DNA of 64,000 nt from Reyranella sp. (GTDB lineage: Bacteria; Pseudomonadota; Alphaproteobacteria; Reyranellales; Reyranellaceae): NCBI RefSeq assembly GCF_004297265.1, contig NZ_SCUT01000010.1, positions 124,001 to 188,000 of the forward strand, given 5' to 3'. Both the position numbers and the translations under genes were made by a program. This document shows, piece after piece, positions 54,362 to 62,671 of this stretch. The number at the start of each line of letters is the position of its first letter. Within the stretch, counting starts at the first letter, position 1. Under the pieces are notes generated by a model. That model did not search any database and was not told the DNA's origin. It was given only the letters and a program-made list of their open reading frames with translations.

Positions 54362-54753
54362 AGTTGCAGACGGCCACCCGGCTTGGTCTCTATGCGGTCC
54401 TCGAACTGGCGCGTGATCCCGCCCGCACACTCTCGGCCGCCGAACTCGGCGAACGCTTCGGTGTCTCACCTCATTCGCTGGCCAAGGTCCTGGGAACGCT
54501 CTCGGCCGCCGGCCTCGTGCAGGGCGGCCGTGGAGCGGCGGGAGGCTATCGGTTCATCGGCAACAGGCGCCGCATCACGCTCATGGATATCGTCGCCCTG
54601 TTCGAACCCGCGCCGGGCAAGCGCGCCAAGGAGGCGGGCGAGGACACGGAGATCGGCGCCGCTTTGCAACGGGTGCTGACCGAGATCGACGAAATCGCCG
54701 AGGCCACGTTGCGTTCAGTCAGCCTGGAGACGATGCTCAAGAATCCGATGTGA
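54358..54753 (+). CDS. Rrf2-family transcriptional regulator without cysteines
   Basis: A 131-residue winged-helix protein: LQTATRLGLYAVLELARDPARTLSAAELGERFGVSPHSLAKVLGTLSAAGLVQGGRGAAGGYRF is the Rrf2 DNA-binding part, followed by ITLMDIVALFEP. It has no cysteine at all, so it cannot hold the Fe-S cluster of IscR or NsrR; it would sense a small molecule or partner protein, as CymR-type members do. The GTG start overlaps the GNAT stop. The position divergent from boxCB makes it a candidate box regulator, which is inference. Confidence 0.88.
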   Translation: MKLQTATRLGLYAVLELARDPARTLSAAELGERFGVSPHSLAKVLGTLSAAGLVQGGRGAAGGYRFIGNRRRITLMDIVALFEPAPGKRAKEAGEDTEIGAALQRVLTEIDEIAEATLRSVSLETMLKNPM

Positions 54754-54762
54754 AGACCGTGC

Positions 54763-55437
54763 ATGCTTGTCCGTCTGCTGTGTCTCGCCACCCTGCTGCT
54801 TCCTTGCCCTGCGTTGGCGCAGGCGGTGGGTGAGGCGCCGAAGGCCTGCGTGCCGAAGGGTGCGCTCAATCCCACGTATGAAAGCGAAAGCCAAAAGATC
54901 GAATGGCCACAGGAGGCGCCGCGCCTGCGGGTGGACGTGCCCAATGTCTCGCGGCAGGGCGACCGGCTGCGGCTGGCGATCGACGGCGGCACGGCGGTCG
55001 AGCTGCAGGATTGTCCGTACGGTGACGCCGGCTACCAGTATCTCTACGAGCGCCATGACGATCCCGGCCGCTTCTATGTCGTGCGCACACCGGGGCTCGA
55101 CGATTTCGCCTGGACGCTGGTGATGAGGCGCACGGGCCGGTTGTTCACGGTCCACGGTGCGCCGGTCTGGGCGTCGGACAAGACGCGGTTCCTGACGGTC
55201 GCCTGCTCTCTCCAGCCGGCGCGCGGCACACTGTCGATCTTCACGCCATCGGGCGACGGCCTCGCGACCGAGGCAGAATTCGAGCTTCCCTGCGCGACCG
55301 AGAGCTGCTCGGCGCGCTGGGATTTCCAGTCCTGGATTTCGATCGCCTGCACGCCGCGCGACGATCCTGCGAGGAAGGGCAAGGAGTTCGTCTTGATGCG
55401 CGGTAATGCCGGCAAGTGGAACCGGTTCGGGCGGTAG
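54763..55437 (+). CDS. Exported protein of unknown function
   Basis: A 224-residue protein with a signal peptide (residues 1-20, ending ALAQ). Several cysteines (in KACVPKG, DCPYGD, ACSLQP, LPCATESC and IACTPRD) suggest disulfides, as expected in the periplasm. Beta-strand-rich (RFYVVRTPGLDDFAWTLVMRR). No domain that I recognise. It begins 9 nt after the Rrf2 stop, so it may be the third gene of that operon. Confidence 0.75.
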   Translation: MLVRLLCLATLLLPCPALAQAVGEAPKACVPKGALNPTYESESQKIEWPQEAPRLRVDVPNVSRQGDRLRLAIDGGTAVELQDCPYGDAGYQYLYERHDDPGRFYVVRTPGLDDFAWTLVMRRTGRLFTVHGAPVWASDKTRFLTVACSLQPARGTLSIFTPSGDGLATEAEFELPCATESCSARWDFQSWISIACTPRDDPARKGKEFVLMRGNAGKWNRFGR

Positions 55438-55441
55438 TCAT

Positions 55442-55517
55442 TGGAGCGCGCCACTCCAGTGGCGCTCATGTCTTGCTCATTGACGAATCTTGAGCGCCAC
55501 TGGAGTGGCGCGCTCCA
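55442..55517. repeat. Dispersed palindromic repeat family 2, copy B
   Basis: The arms TGGAGCGCGCCACTCCAGTG (continuing GCGCT) and its exact complement at the right end flank a 28-nt loop. The arms match copy A at 35652-35709 base for base; only the loop is longer. It lies between convergent genes, 4 nt from one stop and 4 nt from the other, and may serve as a two-way terminator. Confidence 0.92.
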
Positions 55518-55521
55518 TTGA

Positions 55522-56715
55522 TCAGACCTTGTCCCACCCCTCCCGCGTCTGCGGCAGCTTCTTCTTCAGCAGCGCACCCGCCACCACGTTGCGCAGGACC
55601 TCGGCCGTGCCGCCGCCGATGGTGAACATGCGGACGTCGCGGGCCATGCGTTCGAGCGGCAGTTCGCGGCTGTAGCCGCGGGCGCCGAAGAACTGCAGGG
55701 CGTCGTTCACGATCTGGATGGCGCTCTCCGAGGTGAAGACCTTGGCTTGCGCGGCCATCAGCATGTCGGGGAAGCCGCCTTCGCCCGAGCGCGCGGCATT
55801 GTAGACCAAGGCACGCGCGGCCGAGAGCTTGATCGACATGTCCGCGAGCTTCCATTGCAGGCCCTGGAACTCGTTGATCGGCCGCCCGAACTGGTGGCGC
55901 TTCTCCGACCAGTCGAGCGCGAGCTGATAGGCGCCGTCGGCGATTCCCAGCGCCACGGTGGCGGCGCCGACCCGCTGGCTGTTGTAGGCGGTCATCAAGT
56001 CGGCGAAGCCCTTCTTCAGGCCGCGAGGCGGGATCACCAGTGCTGATGGCGGCACGTCCATGTCCTCGAGGTCGATCACCGCCTCGGGGATGCCGCGCAG
56101 ACCCATGGTCGGCTCGCGCTTGGTGATCTTGAGGCCCTTTGTCTCGTCGCGGATGGCGAGGAAGCCGCCGATCCCCTCGAACGCGCCCTTCTCGTCGTAG
56201 ACCTTGGCGAAGATCAGGTGCAGGCGGGAGACGCCGCCGCCGGTGATCCAGTGCTTGCGGCCGTTCAGGACGTAGCGGTTGCCCTTCTTGTCGGCGCGCG
56301 TGGTCATGCCGTTGGCATCGGAGCCGGCGTCGGGCTCGGTGATGCAGATGGCGGGCTTGTCGCCGGCCAGCACCATGTCGGCCGCCGTCTTCTTCTGCTC
56401 TTCCGAGCCGTAGGCCATGACGGCACTGATCGCGCCCATGTTGGTCTCGACGGCGATGCGGCCGGTGACGGCACAAGCCGAGGACAGCGCCTCGATGGCG
56501 AGCACGGCGTCGAGCCAGCCCTTGCCCTGGCCACCATACTGCTTCGGGATCGTCATGCCGATGAGTCCGGCGTCCTTCAGCAGCTCGACATTGTCCCAGG
56601 GATACTGCTCGGTGCGGTCGACCTCGGCGGCCCGGCGGGTGACGGGTCCTGCTGCCAGTTCGCGGGCGCGGGCCTGCAGCTCGAGCTGATCCGGTGACAG
56701 GGCGGACGGATTCAT
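55522..56715 (-). CDS. Acyl-CoA dehydrogenase-family protein with replaced catalytic base (desulfinase-like?)
   Basis: A 397-residue flavoprotein of the acyl-CoA dehydrogenase fold: AICITEPDAGSDANGMTTRA, KHWITGGGVSRLHLIFAKV, QFGRPINEFQGLQWKLADM and MARDVRMFTIGGGTAEVLRN. At the position of MCAD Glu376 it has G368, and at the alternative base position (IVD Glu254) it has Q247. Dehydrogenases need a Glu at one of the two. From memory, the 3-sulfinopropionyl-CoA desulfinase of Advenella has Gln246 and Arg84 at such places; here R86 is close by. GAGG precedes the ATG; the gene is 12 nt after a cyclase gene. Confidence 0.85.
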   Translation of the reverse strand: MNPSALSPDQLELQARARELAAGPVTRRAAEVDRTEQYPWDNVELLKDAGLIGMTIPKQYGGQGKGWLDAVLAIEALSSACAVTGRIAVETNMGAISAVMAYGSEEQKKTAADMVLAGDKPAICITEPDAGSDANGMTTRADKKGNRYVLNGRKHWITGGGVSRLHLIFAKVYDEKGAFEGIGGFLAIRDETKGLKITKREPTMGLRGIPEAVIDLEDMDVPPSALVIPPRGLKKGFADLMTAYNSQRVGAATVALGIADGAYQLALDWSEKRHQFGRPINEFQGLQWKLADMSIKLSAARALVYNAARSGEGGFPDMLMAAQAKVFTSESAIQIVNDALQFFGARGYSRELPLERMARDVRMFTIGGGTAEVLRNVVAGALLKKKLPQTREGWDKV

Positions 56716-56727
56716 GGACGGCGGACC

Positions 56728-58239
56728 TCAGACAGTATCGATGGTGAAGATGGCGATCGACCCGCTTCGGCCGCGGACGGCCGTGCTGCCGAGCGGCTTG
56801 AACACGAATTCCGTGCCGCAGCCGGCGCAGGTCGTCTCCGAAACGAGAATGCTCGTGCCATGATCCTTGTTCAACTTTTCCAGCCGCGCGGCGAGGTTCA
56901 CCGTGTCGCCTAGCAATGTGAAGCTCAGTCGCTGGCCGGCGCCGACCGATCCACCGATGACAGCTCCGGTGCTGATCCCGATCCGGGTGACGAAGGGGAC
57001 CCTGGCTTCGCCGAAGCTGCGGCCTGCAACGGCGCGCTGGATGTCGACGGCGGCATGGATCGCGGCCGAAGCGTGATCCGGACAGGCGAGCGGCATGTTG
57101 AAGGAGGCGAAGAGACCGTCGCCGATGAAGGTGTGCACGACGCCGCCGTGGGCACGGATAGGCCCAAGGACGGTCTCGAGGTATTCGTTCAGCGCCCCGA
57201 AAAGCTGATCCGGCGGCAGTTTCTCGGCGATGGTCGTGAAGCCCGATACGTCGGTGAACAGGATCGTCGCCTCGCGCGTCTCGCCGGCCAGCACCCCGTT
57301 GCCGCCGCGCTGCAGGATGGTCGAGGCCACGCTCTCGTCGACGTACCGGCCGAAGGTCTCGCGGATCTGCTCACGCTCGCGCAGCCCCTCGACCATGGTG
57401 TTGAACTGGCTGGTCAACTCGCCGACCTCGTCGTTCGAGGTCACGGGAATCCTTACCGACATATCGCCGCCAGCGACGGTCGACATGGCACGGGACAGGA
57501 TACGTATGGGACGCAGTAGGGATCGCCATATGAAGTAGACCGAGACGACAACGCCCATCAGCGCGATGGCGACGTCGGTGGCGATCTCGAACTGCAACTT
57601 CATGCCGTCATAGCTGAGGAGGTCGACGACGACGGCCGTCATGGGCGCGAGCGAGATGACGAGCAGGGCGATGCCGAGCTTGAGGCGGTAGCGCCCGAAG
57701 AACAGCGACAGGTTCCGGCCGGTACGCTCGAAGATGAATCCGCAGAGATGGCCGAGATAGTCGCTTATGACGAAGTAGATGTAGGTAAAGTAGAAGAGCG
57801 GCAGCACGACCAGGAGCGCCGCGGTATCGGCCAGCGTCTGCGTGGGTAGGGTTTCGAAGGTGGCATCCGGCCAGAAGTATGGCGCTGACACCCGAAAACT
57901 CACCATCATCAGGGCGAGCACCGCCACACGCGAGGCCGTCAGGAGCGGGAGCTGCGTGATCCGGCGCTCCACATCCTCGAACGAGCGCCGTCCTCCCAGA
58001 TACTCTTCGATGGGCCGGAAAAGGCGCCAACAGACCGGGGCGTTGACGCCCAGCAGCAGGAACAACCCGACGGCGACCGACCGTGGCGCATAGGCCCAGG
58101 CATCCGCGAAAGCGACGAAAATGCCGGTGAAGGCGACATCGACTCCGGCCGCCGACACGGCTCGCAGCAGATAGCGCCGCCGCAGGCCGCCGATCTCCGC
58201 CGCCGTGGCGACGGGCTTTGCCTCATCTGCCGCCGTCAC
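56728..58239 (-). CDS. Membrane adenylate cyclase, second of a tandem pair
   Basis: A 503-residue class III cyclase: six membrane segments (about 25-250), a HAMP domain (LLRPIRILSRAMSTVAGGDMSVRIPV), and a catalytic domain from about 310. The metal aspartates are in ATILFTDVSGFTTIAE and in FIGDGLFASFN; the transition-state block is TLLGDTVNLAARLEKLN. The GTG start overlaps the stop of the paralogous cyclase by 4 nt. The membrane part has no large outer loop, so it might sense something in the membrane or the electron-transport state. Confidence 0.92.
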   Translation of the reverse strand: MTAADEAKPVATAAEIGGLRRRYLLRAVSAAGVDVAFTGIFVAFADAWAYAPRSVAVGLFLLLGVNAPVCWRLFRPIEEYLGGRRSFEDVERRITQLPLLTASRVAVLALMMVSFRVSAPYFWPDATFETLPTQTLADTAALLVVLPLFYFTYIYFVISDYLGHLCGFIFERTGRNLSLFFGRYRLKLGIALLVISLAPMTAVVVDLLSYDGMKLQFEIATDVAIALMGVVVSVYFIWRSLLRPIRILSRAMSTVAGGDMSVRIPVTSNDEVGELTSQFNTMVEGLREREQIRETFGRYVDESVASTILQRGGNGVLAGETREATILFTDVSGFTTIAEKLPPDQLFGALNEYLETVLGPIRAHGGVVHTFIGDGLFASFNMPLACPDHASAAIHAAVDIQRAVAGRSFGEARVPFVTRIGISTGAVIGGSVGAGQRLSFTLLGDTVNLAARLEKLNKDHGTSILVSETTCAGCGTEFVFKPLGSTAVRGRSGSIAIFTIDTV

Positions 58240-59738
58240 AGGGGCTGTCCCACGTGATAGATGACCACGCCGTCGTGATGACCGCGAACGTCGGTCGTAC
58301 CCAGCCGTTCGCAGAAGGTCTCGGCACCCGCCGCCACCACGGTGCTCTCGGTGGCCAGGATGCGTGTGCCGAACTTCTTGTTGAGCTGCTCGAGTCGCGC
58401 GGCGACGTTCACGGCGTCGCCCAGCAGCGTGTAACTGAGGCGATTGTCGGTGCCGATGGTGACGCCGATGACCGGGCCGGTGTTGAGGCCGATGCGTGTC
58501 GGGAGTGTGAAACCGCGGGCGAATCGGGCGGTGGCGAGCGCCTTCTGGATGTCGATCGCCGCCGCGATGGCGGCCCTGGCGTGATTCTCCAGCAGACGTG
58601 GCAAGCCGAAGCTCACGAAGAGCCCGTCGCCGATGAAACTGTTCACGATGCCGCCGTGGCGCTGAATGACCGGGACGACGGTATGTAGATAGGCGTTCAG
58701 GAGGGCCGCGACCTCGGCCGGTGTCGTGCTCTCGGACAGGCCCGTGAAGCCTTCGATGTCCGTGAACATCAGGGTCGCTTCGGCCGTGGTGTCGATGCTG
58801 CGGCCGGTGTTGCCGCGGTTGGACAGGATCGAGTCGGCGACCGTCTCGCTCACATACTTGCCGAACGTGTCGCGCAGATACGCCTTCTCGGCGAGGCCCT
58901 CGACCATCTGGTTGAAGCGGCTGGCGGCATGGCCGAGTTCGTCGTCCGAGGTGACGGGAAGGCGGACGGTATAGTCATTGTCGGCGACCCGGCGCAGGCC
59001 GCCGTCCAGTCGCGTGATCGGCCGGGTCAGCGCATTCGATATCCAGTAGTACATGAACGCCGTGCCGATCGCCGAGGTCGTGATGTCGGACGAGGCTTCG
59101 CGGACCAGACGCTCGCCGCTGTAGCTCAGCATGTCGGCGGCGATCAGGACCATGGTCGCGAAGGACACGAAGAGAAGGGCGAGAGCCACCTTGCTCCGGA
59201 ACCGGCCGCCGAACGTTCCGATGTTCACGCCTTTCGTGCGGAAGAGTTCCTGACACAGATGATCGAGGTACGCCGCGACGACGAAGAAGGTGAGGACGAC
59301 GTTGAAGCCCGTCCCGACCGTCAGGTTGGCGACGACGTCAGGCCAGGCGACCTGCTGCAGCGTGGCCCCGAAGGTGATCTCGAGGCGATGCGACAGCAGG
59401 CGAAGCGCCACCATCGGCGCATACATCATCCCGACGACTGTCGCGGAATGGCGCGGCAGGCGCGCCAGCGAAAGCTCGATATCGCCGAAGGCTGCGCGTC
59501 CCACGATGAAATGCCGGATCGGCCGGACGAGGAGCCAGGCGCCGAAGCCGACGCCGCCGGCGAGGAACAGGGTCGTGATCGCCAGCGACGGGAGTACGAC
59601 TTCGGGGGCGCTGTTGAGCGCCGCATAGACCAGCACCGAGACCGCGTCGATCAGGAACGGCACCGACATCGCAAGGTAATAGCGATACACGAGTCGGGCG
59701 GGCGACTGATGCGACGCCGCGTCGGTGGGTGCGCTCAT
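58236..59738 (-). CDS. Membrane adenylate cyclase, first of a tandem pair
   Basis: A 500-residue paralogue of the following cyclase with the same architecture: six membrane segments, HAMP (NALTRPITRLDGGLRRVADNDYTVRLPV) and the cyclase domain with ATLMFTDIEGFTGLSE, SFIGDGLFVSFG and LLGDAVNVAARLEQLNKKFG. Both metal aspartates are in place, so it should be active. The two paralogues clearly come from duplication. Transcription probably comes from further upstream or from the 61-bp gap to the transglutaminase gene. Confidence 0.92.
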   Translation of the reverse strand: MSAPTDAASHQSPARLVYRYYLAMSVPFLIDAVSVLVYAALNSAPEVVLPSLAITTLFLAGGVGFGAWLLVRPIRHFIVGRAAFGDIELSLARLPRHSATVVGMMYAPMVALRLLSHRLEITFGATLQQVAWPDVVANLTVGTGFNVVLTFFVVAAYLDHLCQELFRTKGVNIGTFGGRFRSKVALALLFVSFATMVLIAADMLSYSGERLVREASSDITTSAIGTAFMYYWISNALTRPITRLDGGLRRVADNDYTVRLPVTSDDELGHAASRFNQMVEGLAEKAYLRDTFGKYVSETVADSILSNRGNTGRSIDTTAEATLMFTDIEGFTGLSESTTPAEVAALLNAYLHTVVPVIQRHGGIVNSFIGDGLFVSFGLPRLLENHARAAIAAAIDIQKALATARFARGFTLPTRIGLNTGPVIGVTIGTDNRLSYTLLGDAVNVAARLEQLNKKFGTRILATESTVVAAGAETFCERLGTTDVRGHHDGVVIYHVGQPL

Positions 59739-59799
59739 CCGCCGGATATAATGCGGATCGGGACGGAGCGGAATGCCCCGCCCGCCGCTTCAGGCCAGG

Positions 59800-60891
59800 C
59801 TAGGCCGTCAGTTCGCGTGCCGTGATCCGGTACTTGAACTTGTCCGGGTCGAGCGAATCCAGAAAGCCGGAGCGATTCTCGGCCTGGGGATACATCAGGA
59901 AGGCGATCGGCTCCTCCCTGGAGCCCGGCAGCTTCACATCGTGCGCGACGTTGTAGGCGAGCCAGTTGCCCTCCCAGGAACCGAACAGGGCGCGGCGGGC
60001 CGCTACGACCTTGGGATCGGTCATCGCGAGGTTGGCCGGCGGCTCTTCCAGCACGACCTTGCGCACGTCGGCCGGATCGACCGGCGTCCAGCCCGAACCG
60101 GCGAGCCAGACCTCGGCGCGGCAGTGCTGTGCCTTGGACACGACCTCCGAACCGGCGCCCAGCGCCTTGAAGCCGAACTCGGACGGCATCACGCGAATAC
60201 CGTAGACGTCGCGTGCGGGCAGCCCGACCGAGCGGGCAAGGCCGACATACAGCGCGTTCAGGTCAGCGCACTTGCCGTTCAGGTTGCCGGTCCGGATCAT
60301 CGTGGTGATGTCGCCGACGCCGCAACCCAGCGTCCTGGGATTGCGGAAGGTGTTCTCGACGACCCAGTCGTAGATCGCGCGGGCCTTGGCCAGGTCGCCC
60401 TGCTTGCCGCGCACGATCCCGTCGGCGGTTTCCTTTACGATTCCGTCGATCGGCAGGAAGGTGGTCGGCATCAGGTTCAGCTTGCGCTCGGCGTCGCCGA
60501 GCGGCTGGGCATTGCCCTGACCGGGCGCGACCGAGCGGTTCTGCGCCTGGACCTGAGCGACGACCTCGATCACCGGCGCCTGCTGATCGGCCGCCCATTC
60601 GACCCGGAGCATCTCCGCGCCGTACTTCGGATCGCGGACGCGTTCGGCGACGCGCGCGTTGCCGGTCCAGGTGACGCCCCCGGGACGCTGCCAGTCGGGG
60701 GCCTCGAAGGTCGGCAGCGGGATCCAGGCCTTCGTGGCGCCCGCCGTCGGCTCGACCCGCGTCGTCAGCACGTGGGTGCGCCAGCCTTTCGGCACGGGCG
60801 CGTATGTGGTGGCCTGTGCAGAGGCGAGGCGCGGCGCGAGACCGATTGCGCCGGCGGCGAGGCCGGCCTTGAGCATGTCACGACGGTTCAC
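59800..60891 (-). CDS. Tat-exported transglutaminase-like cysteine protein
   Basis: A 363-residue protein with a Tat signal (NRRDMLKAGLAAGAIG, then LASAQ). The transglutaminase-core triad is visible: Cys in NLNGKCADLNALYVGLARSVGLPAR, His in CRAEVWLAGSGW (the H of QHCRAEVW precedes) and Asp in TPVDPADVRK. Bacterial relatives are mostly periplasmic peptidases or of unknown role. The GTG at 60891 has GGGGAG upstream. It lies upstream of the cyclase pair on the same strand. Confidence 0.87.
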   Translation of the reverse strand: MNRRDMLKAGLAAGAIGLAPRLASAQATTYAPVPKGWRTHVLTTRVEPTAGATKAWIPLPTFEAPDWQRPGGVTWTGNARVAERVRDPKYGAEMLRVEWAADQQAPVIEVVAQVQAQNRSVAPGQGNAQPLGDAERKLNLMPTTFLPIDGIVKETADGIVRGKQGDLAKARAIYDWVVENTFRNPRTLGCGVGDITTMIRTGNLNGKCADLNALYVGLARSVGLPARDVYGIRVMPSEFGFKALGAGSEVVSKAQHCRAEVWLAGSGWTPVDPADVRKVVLEEPPANLAMTDPKVVAARRALFGSWEGNWLAYNVAHDVKLPGSREEPIAFLMYPQAENRSGFLDSLDPDKFKYRITARELTA

Positions 60892-61226
60892 TTGGTGTTT
60901 CTCCCCATGGGCAAGGTCTGCCGGGGAGGGCGGTCGCCCCGTCGTCGGGAGGAGCCGGCGCCATCCCGGACCGATCCGCGTCGCACGCGACAGCGTCAGT
61001 ACCGGAAGCGGCGAGAATTGCAGCCGGCCGAGGCTTGCGTCAATGCCTCAGGAACCGGGACAGGCCGGCCGGCGCGGTCTCCGACCCTGCGACCCGGCCG
61101 CATCGTGAGGCAGCATAAGCGAAACAAACAAAATAAACGAAACGAACGAAAGGAAAAACCTCTTTTCCCTTCCCCAGACGGCGATTCGGGGGCGTCGCAG
61201 CCCCTGGAACCGGGAGTCAAGTGGCT
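60892..61226. other. Intergenic region with an AT-rich low-complexity tract
   Basis: 335 bp without a supported gene between livF2 and the transglutaminase gene. At 61120-61153 there is an A-rich run of short units (AAACA, AAACG, AACGA), very unlike the GC-rich surroundings, followed at 61152-61168 by a small hairpin GGAAAA / TTTTCC. On the minus strand this tract is T-rich and lies after the end of livF2, so it may hold both a terminator and the promoter for the transglutaminase-cyclase genes. I see no small ORF or known RNA. Confidence 0.5.
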
Positions 61227-61943
61227 CTAGAGCCCCAGATAGGCCTGGCGGACGCGGTCATTGGTCAGCAGGTCGGCGCCCCGGCCCTCCAGCTCGATGC
61301 GGCCGTTCTCCAGCACGTAGCCGCGATCTGCGATGCGCAGAGACGCCATCACGTTCTGTTCGACCAGGAGGATGGTGAGGCCCTCCTCGTTCAGTCGGCG
61401 CACGATGCGGAACACTTCCTGCACGATGGTGGGGGCCAGTCCGAGCGAGGGTTCGTCGAACATGATGAGCCGGGGCTGGCCCATCAGGCAGCGGCCGATC
61501 GCCACCATCTGCTGCTCGCCGCCCGAGAGCGTACCGGCAGCCTGGCGCCGCCGCTCGGCGAGACGCGGGAACATCGCGAAGACCCGCTCCAGGGTCTGCT
61601 TCTCCAGCGCCCGGGCGCGCTTGGGCGTCGCACCCATCTCGAGGTTTTCCAGCACCGAGAGATTGGGGAAGACCTGCCGGCCTTCGGCGACATGCCCGAC
61701 GCCCGCCTCGCAGACGCGATAGGAAGGCCAGCCGGTGATGTCGCTGCCGTCGAAGCGGACATGGCCGCGCGCCGGCTTCTCGATCCCGTGGATCGAGCGG
61801 ATCAGCGAGCTCTTGCCCGCCCCGTTGGCGCCGACGATGGCCACGATCTCGCCCTGGGCGATTTCGAGCGACACGCCGGCCAGCGCCTGGGCGTCGCCAT
61901 AGAAGAGCTCGAGATTCTCGACCTTCAGAAGGGCCGCGCTCAT
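61227..61943 (-). CDS. livF: Branched-chain amino acid-type ABC transporter ATPase LivF (second system)
   Basis: A 238-residue LivF-type ATPase: LFYGDAQALAGVSLEIAQGE, Walker A VGANGAGKSSLIRSI, signature TLSGGEQQMVAIGRCL, Walker B LIMFDEPSLGLAP and H-loop LLVEQNV. It overlaps livG by 4 nt (ATGA). All genes of this set overlap by 4 nt, in contrast to the first liv set with repeats and a terminator. Confidence 0.94.
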   Translation of the reverse strand: MSAALLKVENLELFYGDAQALAGVSLEIAQGEIVAIVGANGAGKSSLIRSIHGIEKPARGHVRFDGSDITGWPSYRVCEAGVGHVAEGRQVFPNLSVLENLEMGATPKRARALEKQTLERVFAMFPRLAERRRQAAGTLSGGEQQMVAIGRCLMGQPRLIMFDEPSLGLAPTIVQEVFRIVRRLNEEGLTILLVEQNVMASLRIADRGYVLENGRIELEGRGADLLTNDRVRQAYLGL

Positions 61944-62671
61944 GCGGGCTCCGCCTCGCCTAGATAGACGTCGAGCACGGCCTGGTGGCGGGCGATTTCG
62001 GCCGGGGTGCCTTCGGCGATCTTCTCGCCGTAGCTGACCACGACGATGTTGGAGGCCAGCGCCATGACGGCCCGCATCACATGCTCGATCAGCAGGATGG
62101 TAAGGCCGGTCCGCCTGTTCAGCTCCTGCAGGAACGTCACCATGACGTCGATCTCGGTGGGCCGCAGCCCCGCCATCACCTCGTCCAGCAGCAGCAGCTT
62201 CGGTTCGGTGGCGAGCGCGCGCGCGACCTCGAGGCGCTTGCGATCGGGCAGGGTGAGGCTCTCGGCCGCCTGGTGCCGGCGATCGTGCAGGCCGAGCTGC
62301 ATCAGTATGTCGGCGGCATAGGCGCGGGCGTCGGGAAGGGTTGGCCGGCGGTGCAGGGCACCGACCGTGACGTTCTCCAGCACGCTCAGCCCCTTGAACG
62401 GCTTCACGATCTGGAAGGTGCGGCCGACGCCCGCGTCGCAGACGAGGTCGGGCCGCAGGCCGGAGATCTGCCGCCCGTCGAGGCGCACGCTGCCGGAGTC
62501 GGGCCTGTAGACGCCCGCAATCATGTTGAAGATCGTGGTCTTGCCCGCGCCGTTGGGCCCGATCAGGGCGTTGATGGCGCCGCCGGGCACTTCGAACGAG
62601 ACGGCGTGCACCGCACGGAGGCCGCGGAAGCTCTTGGCGATCCCGTCGAGTTCGAGCCGCGCGCCGCTCAT
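61940..62671 (-). CDS. livG: Branched-chain amino acid-type ABC transporter ATPase LivG (second system)
   Basis: A 243-residue LivG-type ATPase: Walker A LIGPNGAGKTTIFNMI, VGRTFQIVKPFKGLSVLENV, signature region SLTLPDRKRLEVARAL (LPDRK in place of LSGGE/SYGEQ, a variation known in LivG), Walker B LLLLDEVMAGL and H-loop LLIEHVM. The ATG at 62671 overlaps the livM stop by 4 nt. Confidence 0.93.
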   Translation of the reverse strand: MSGARLELDGIAKSFRGLRAVHAVSFEVPGGAINALIGPNGAGKTTIFNMIAGVYRPDSGSVRLDGRQISGLRPDLVCDAGVGRTFQIVKPFKGLSVLENVTVGALHRRPTLPDARAYAADILMQLGLHDRRHQAAESLTLPDRKRLEVARALATEPKLLLLDEVMAGLRPTEIDVMVTFLQELNRRTGLTILLIEHVMRAVMALASNIVVVSYGEKIAEGTPAEIARHQAVLDVYLGEAEPA

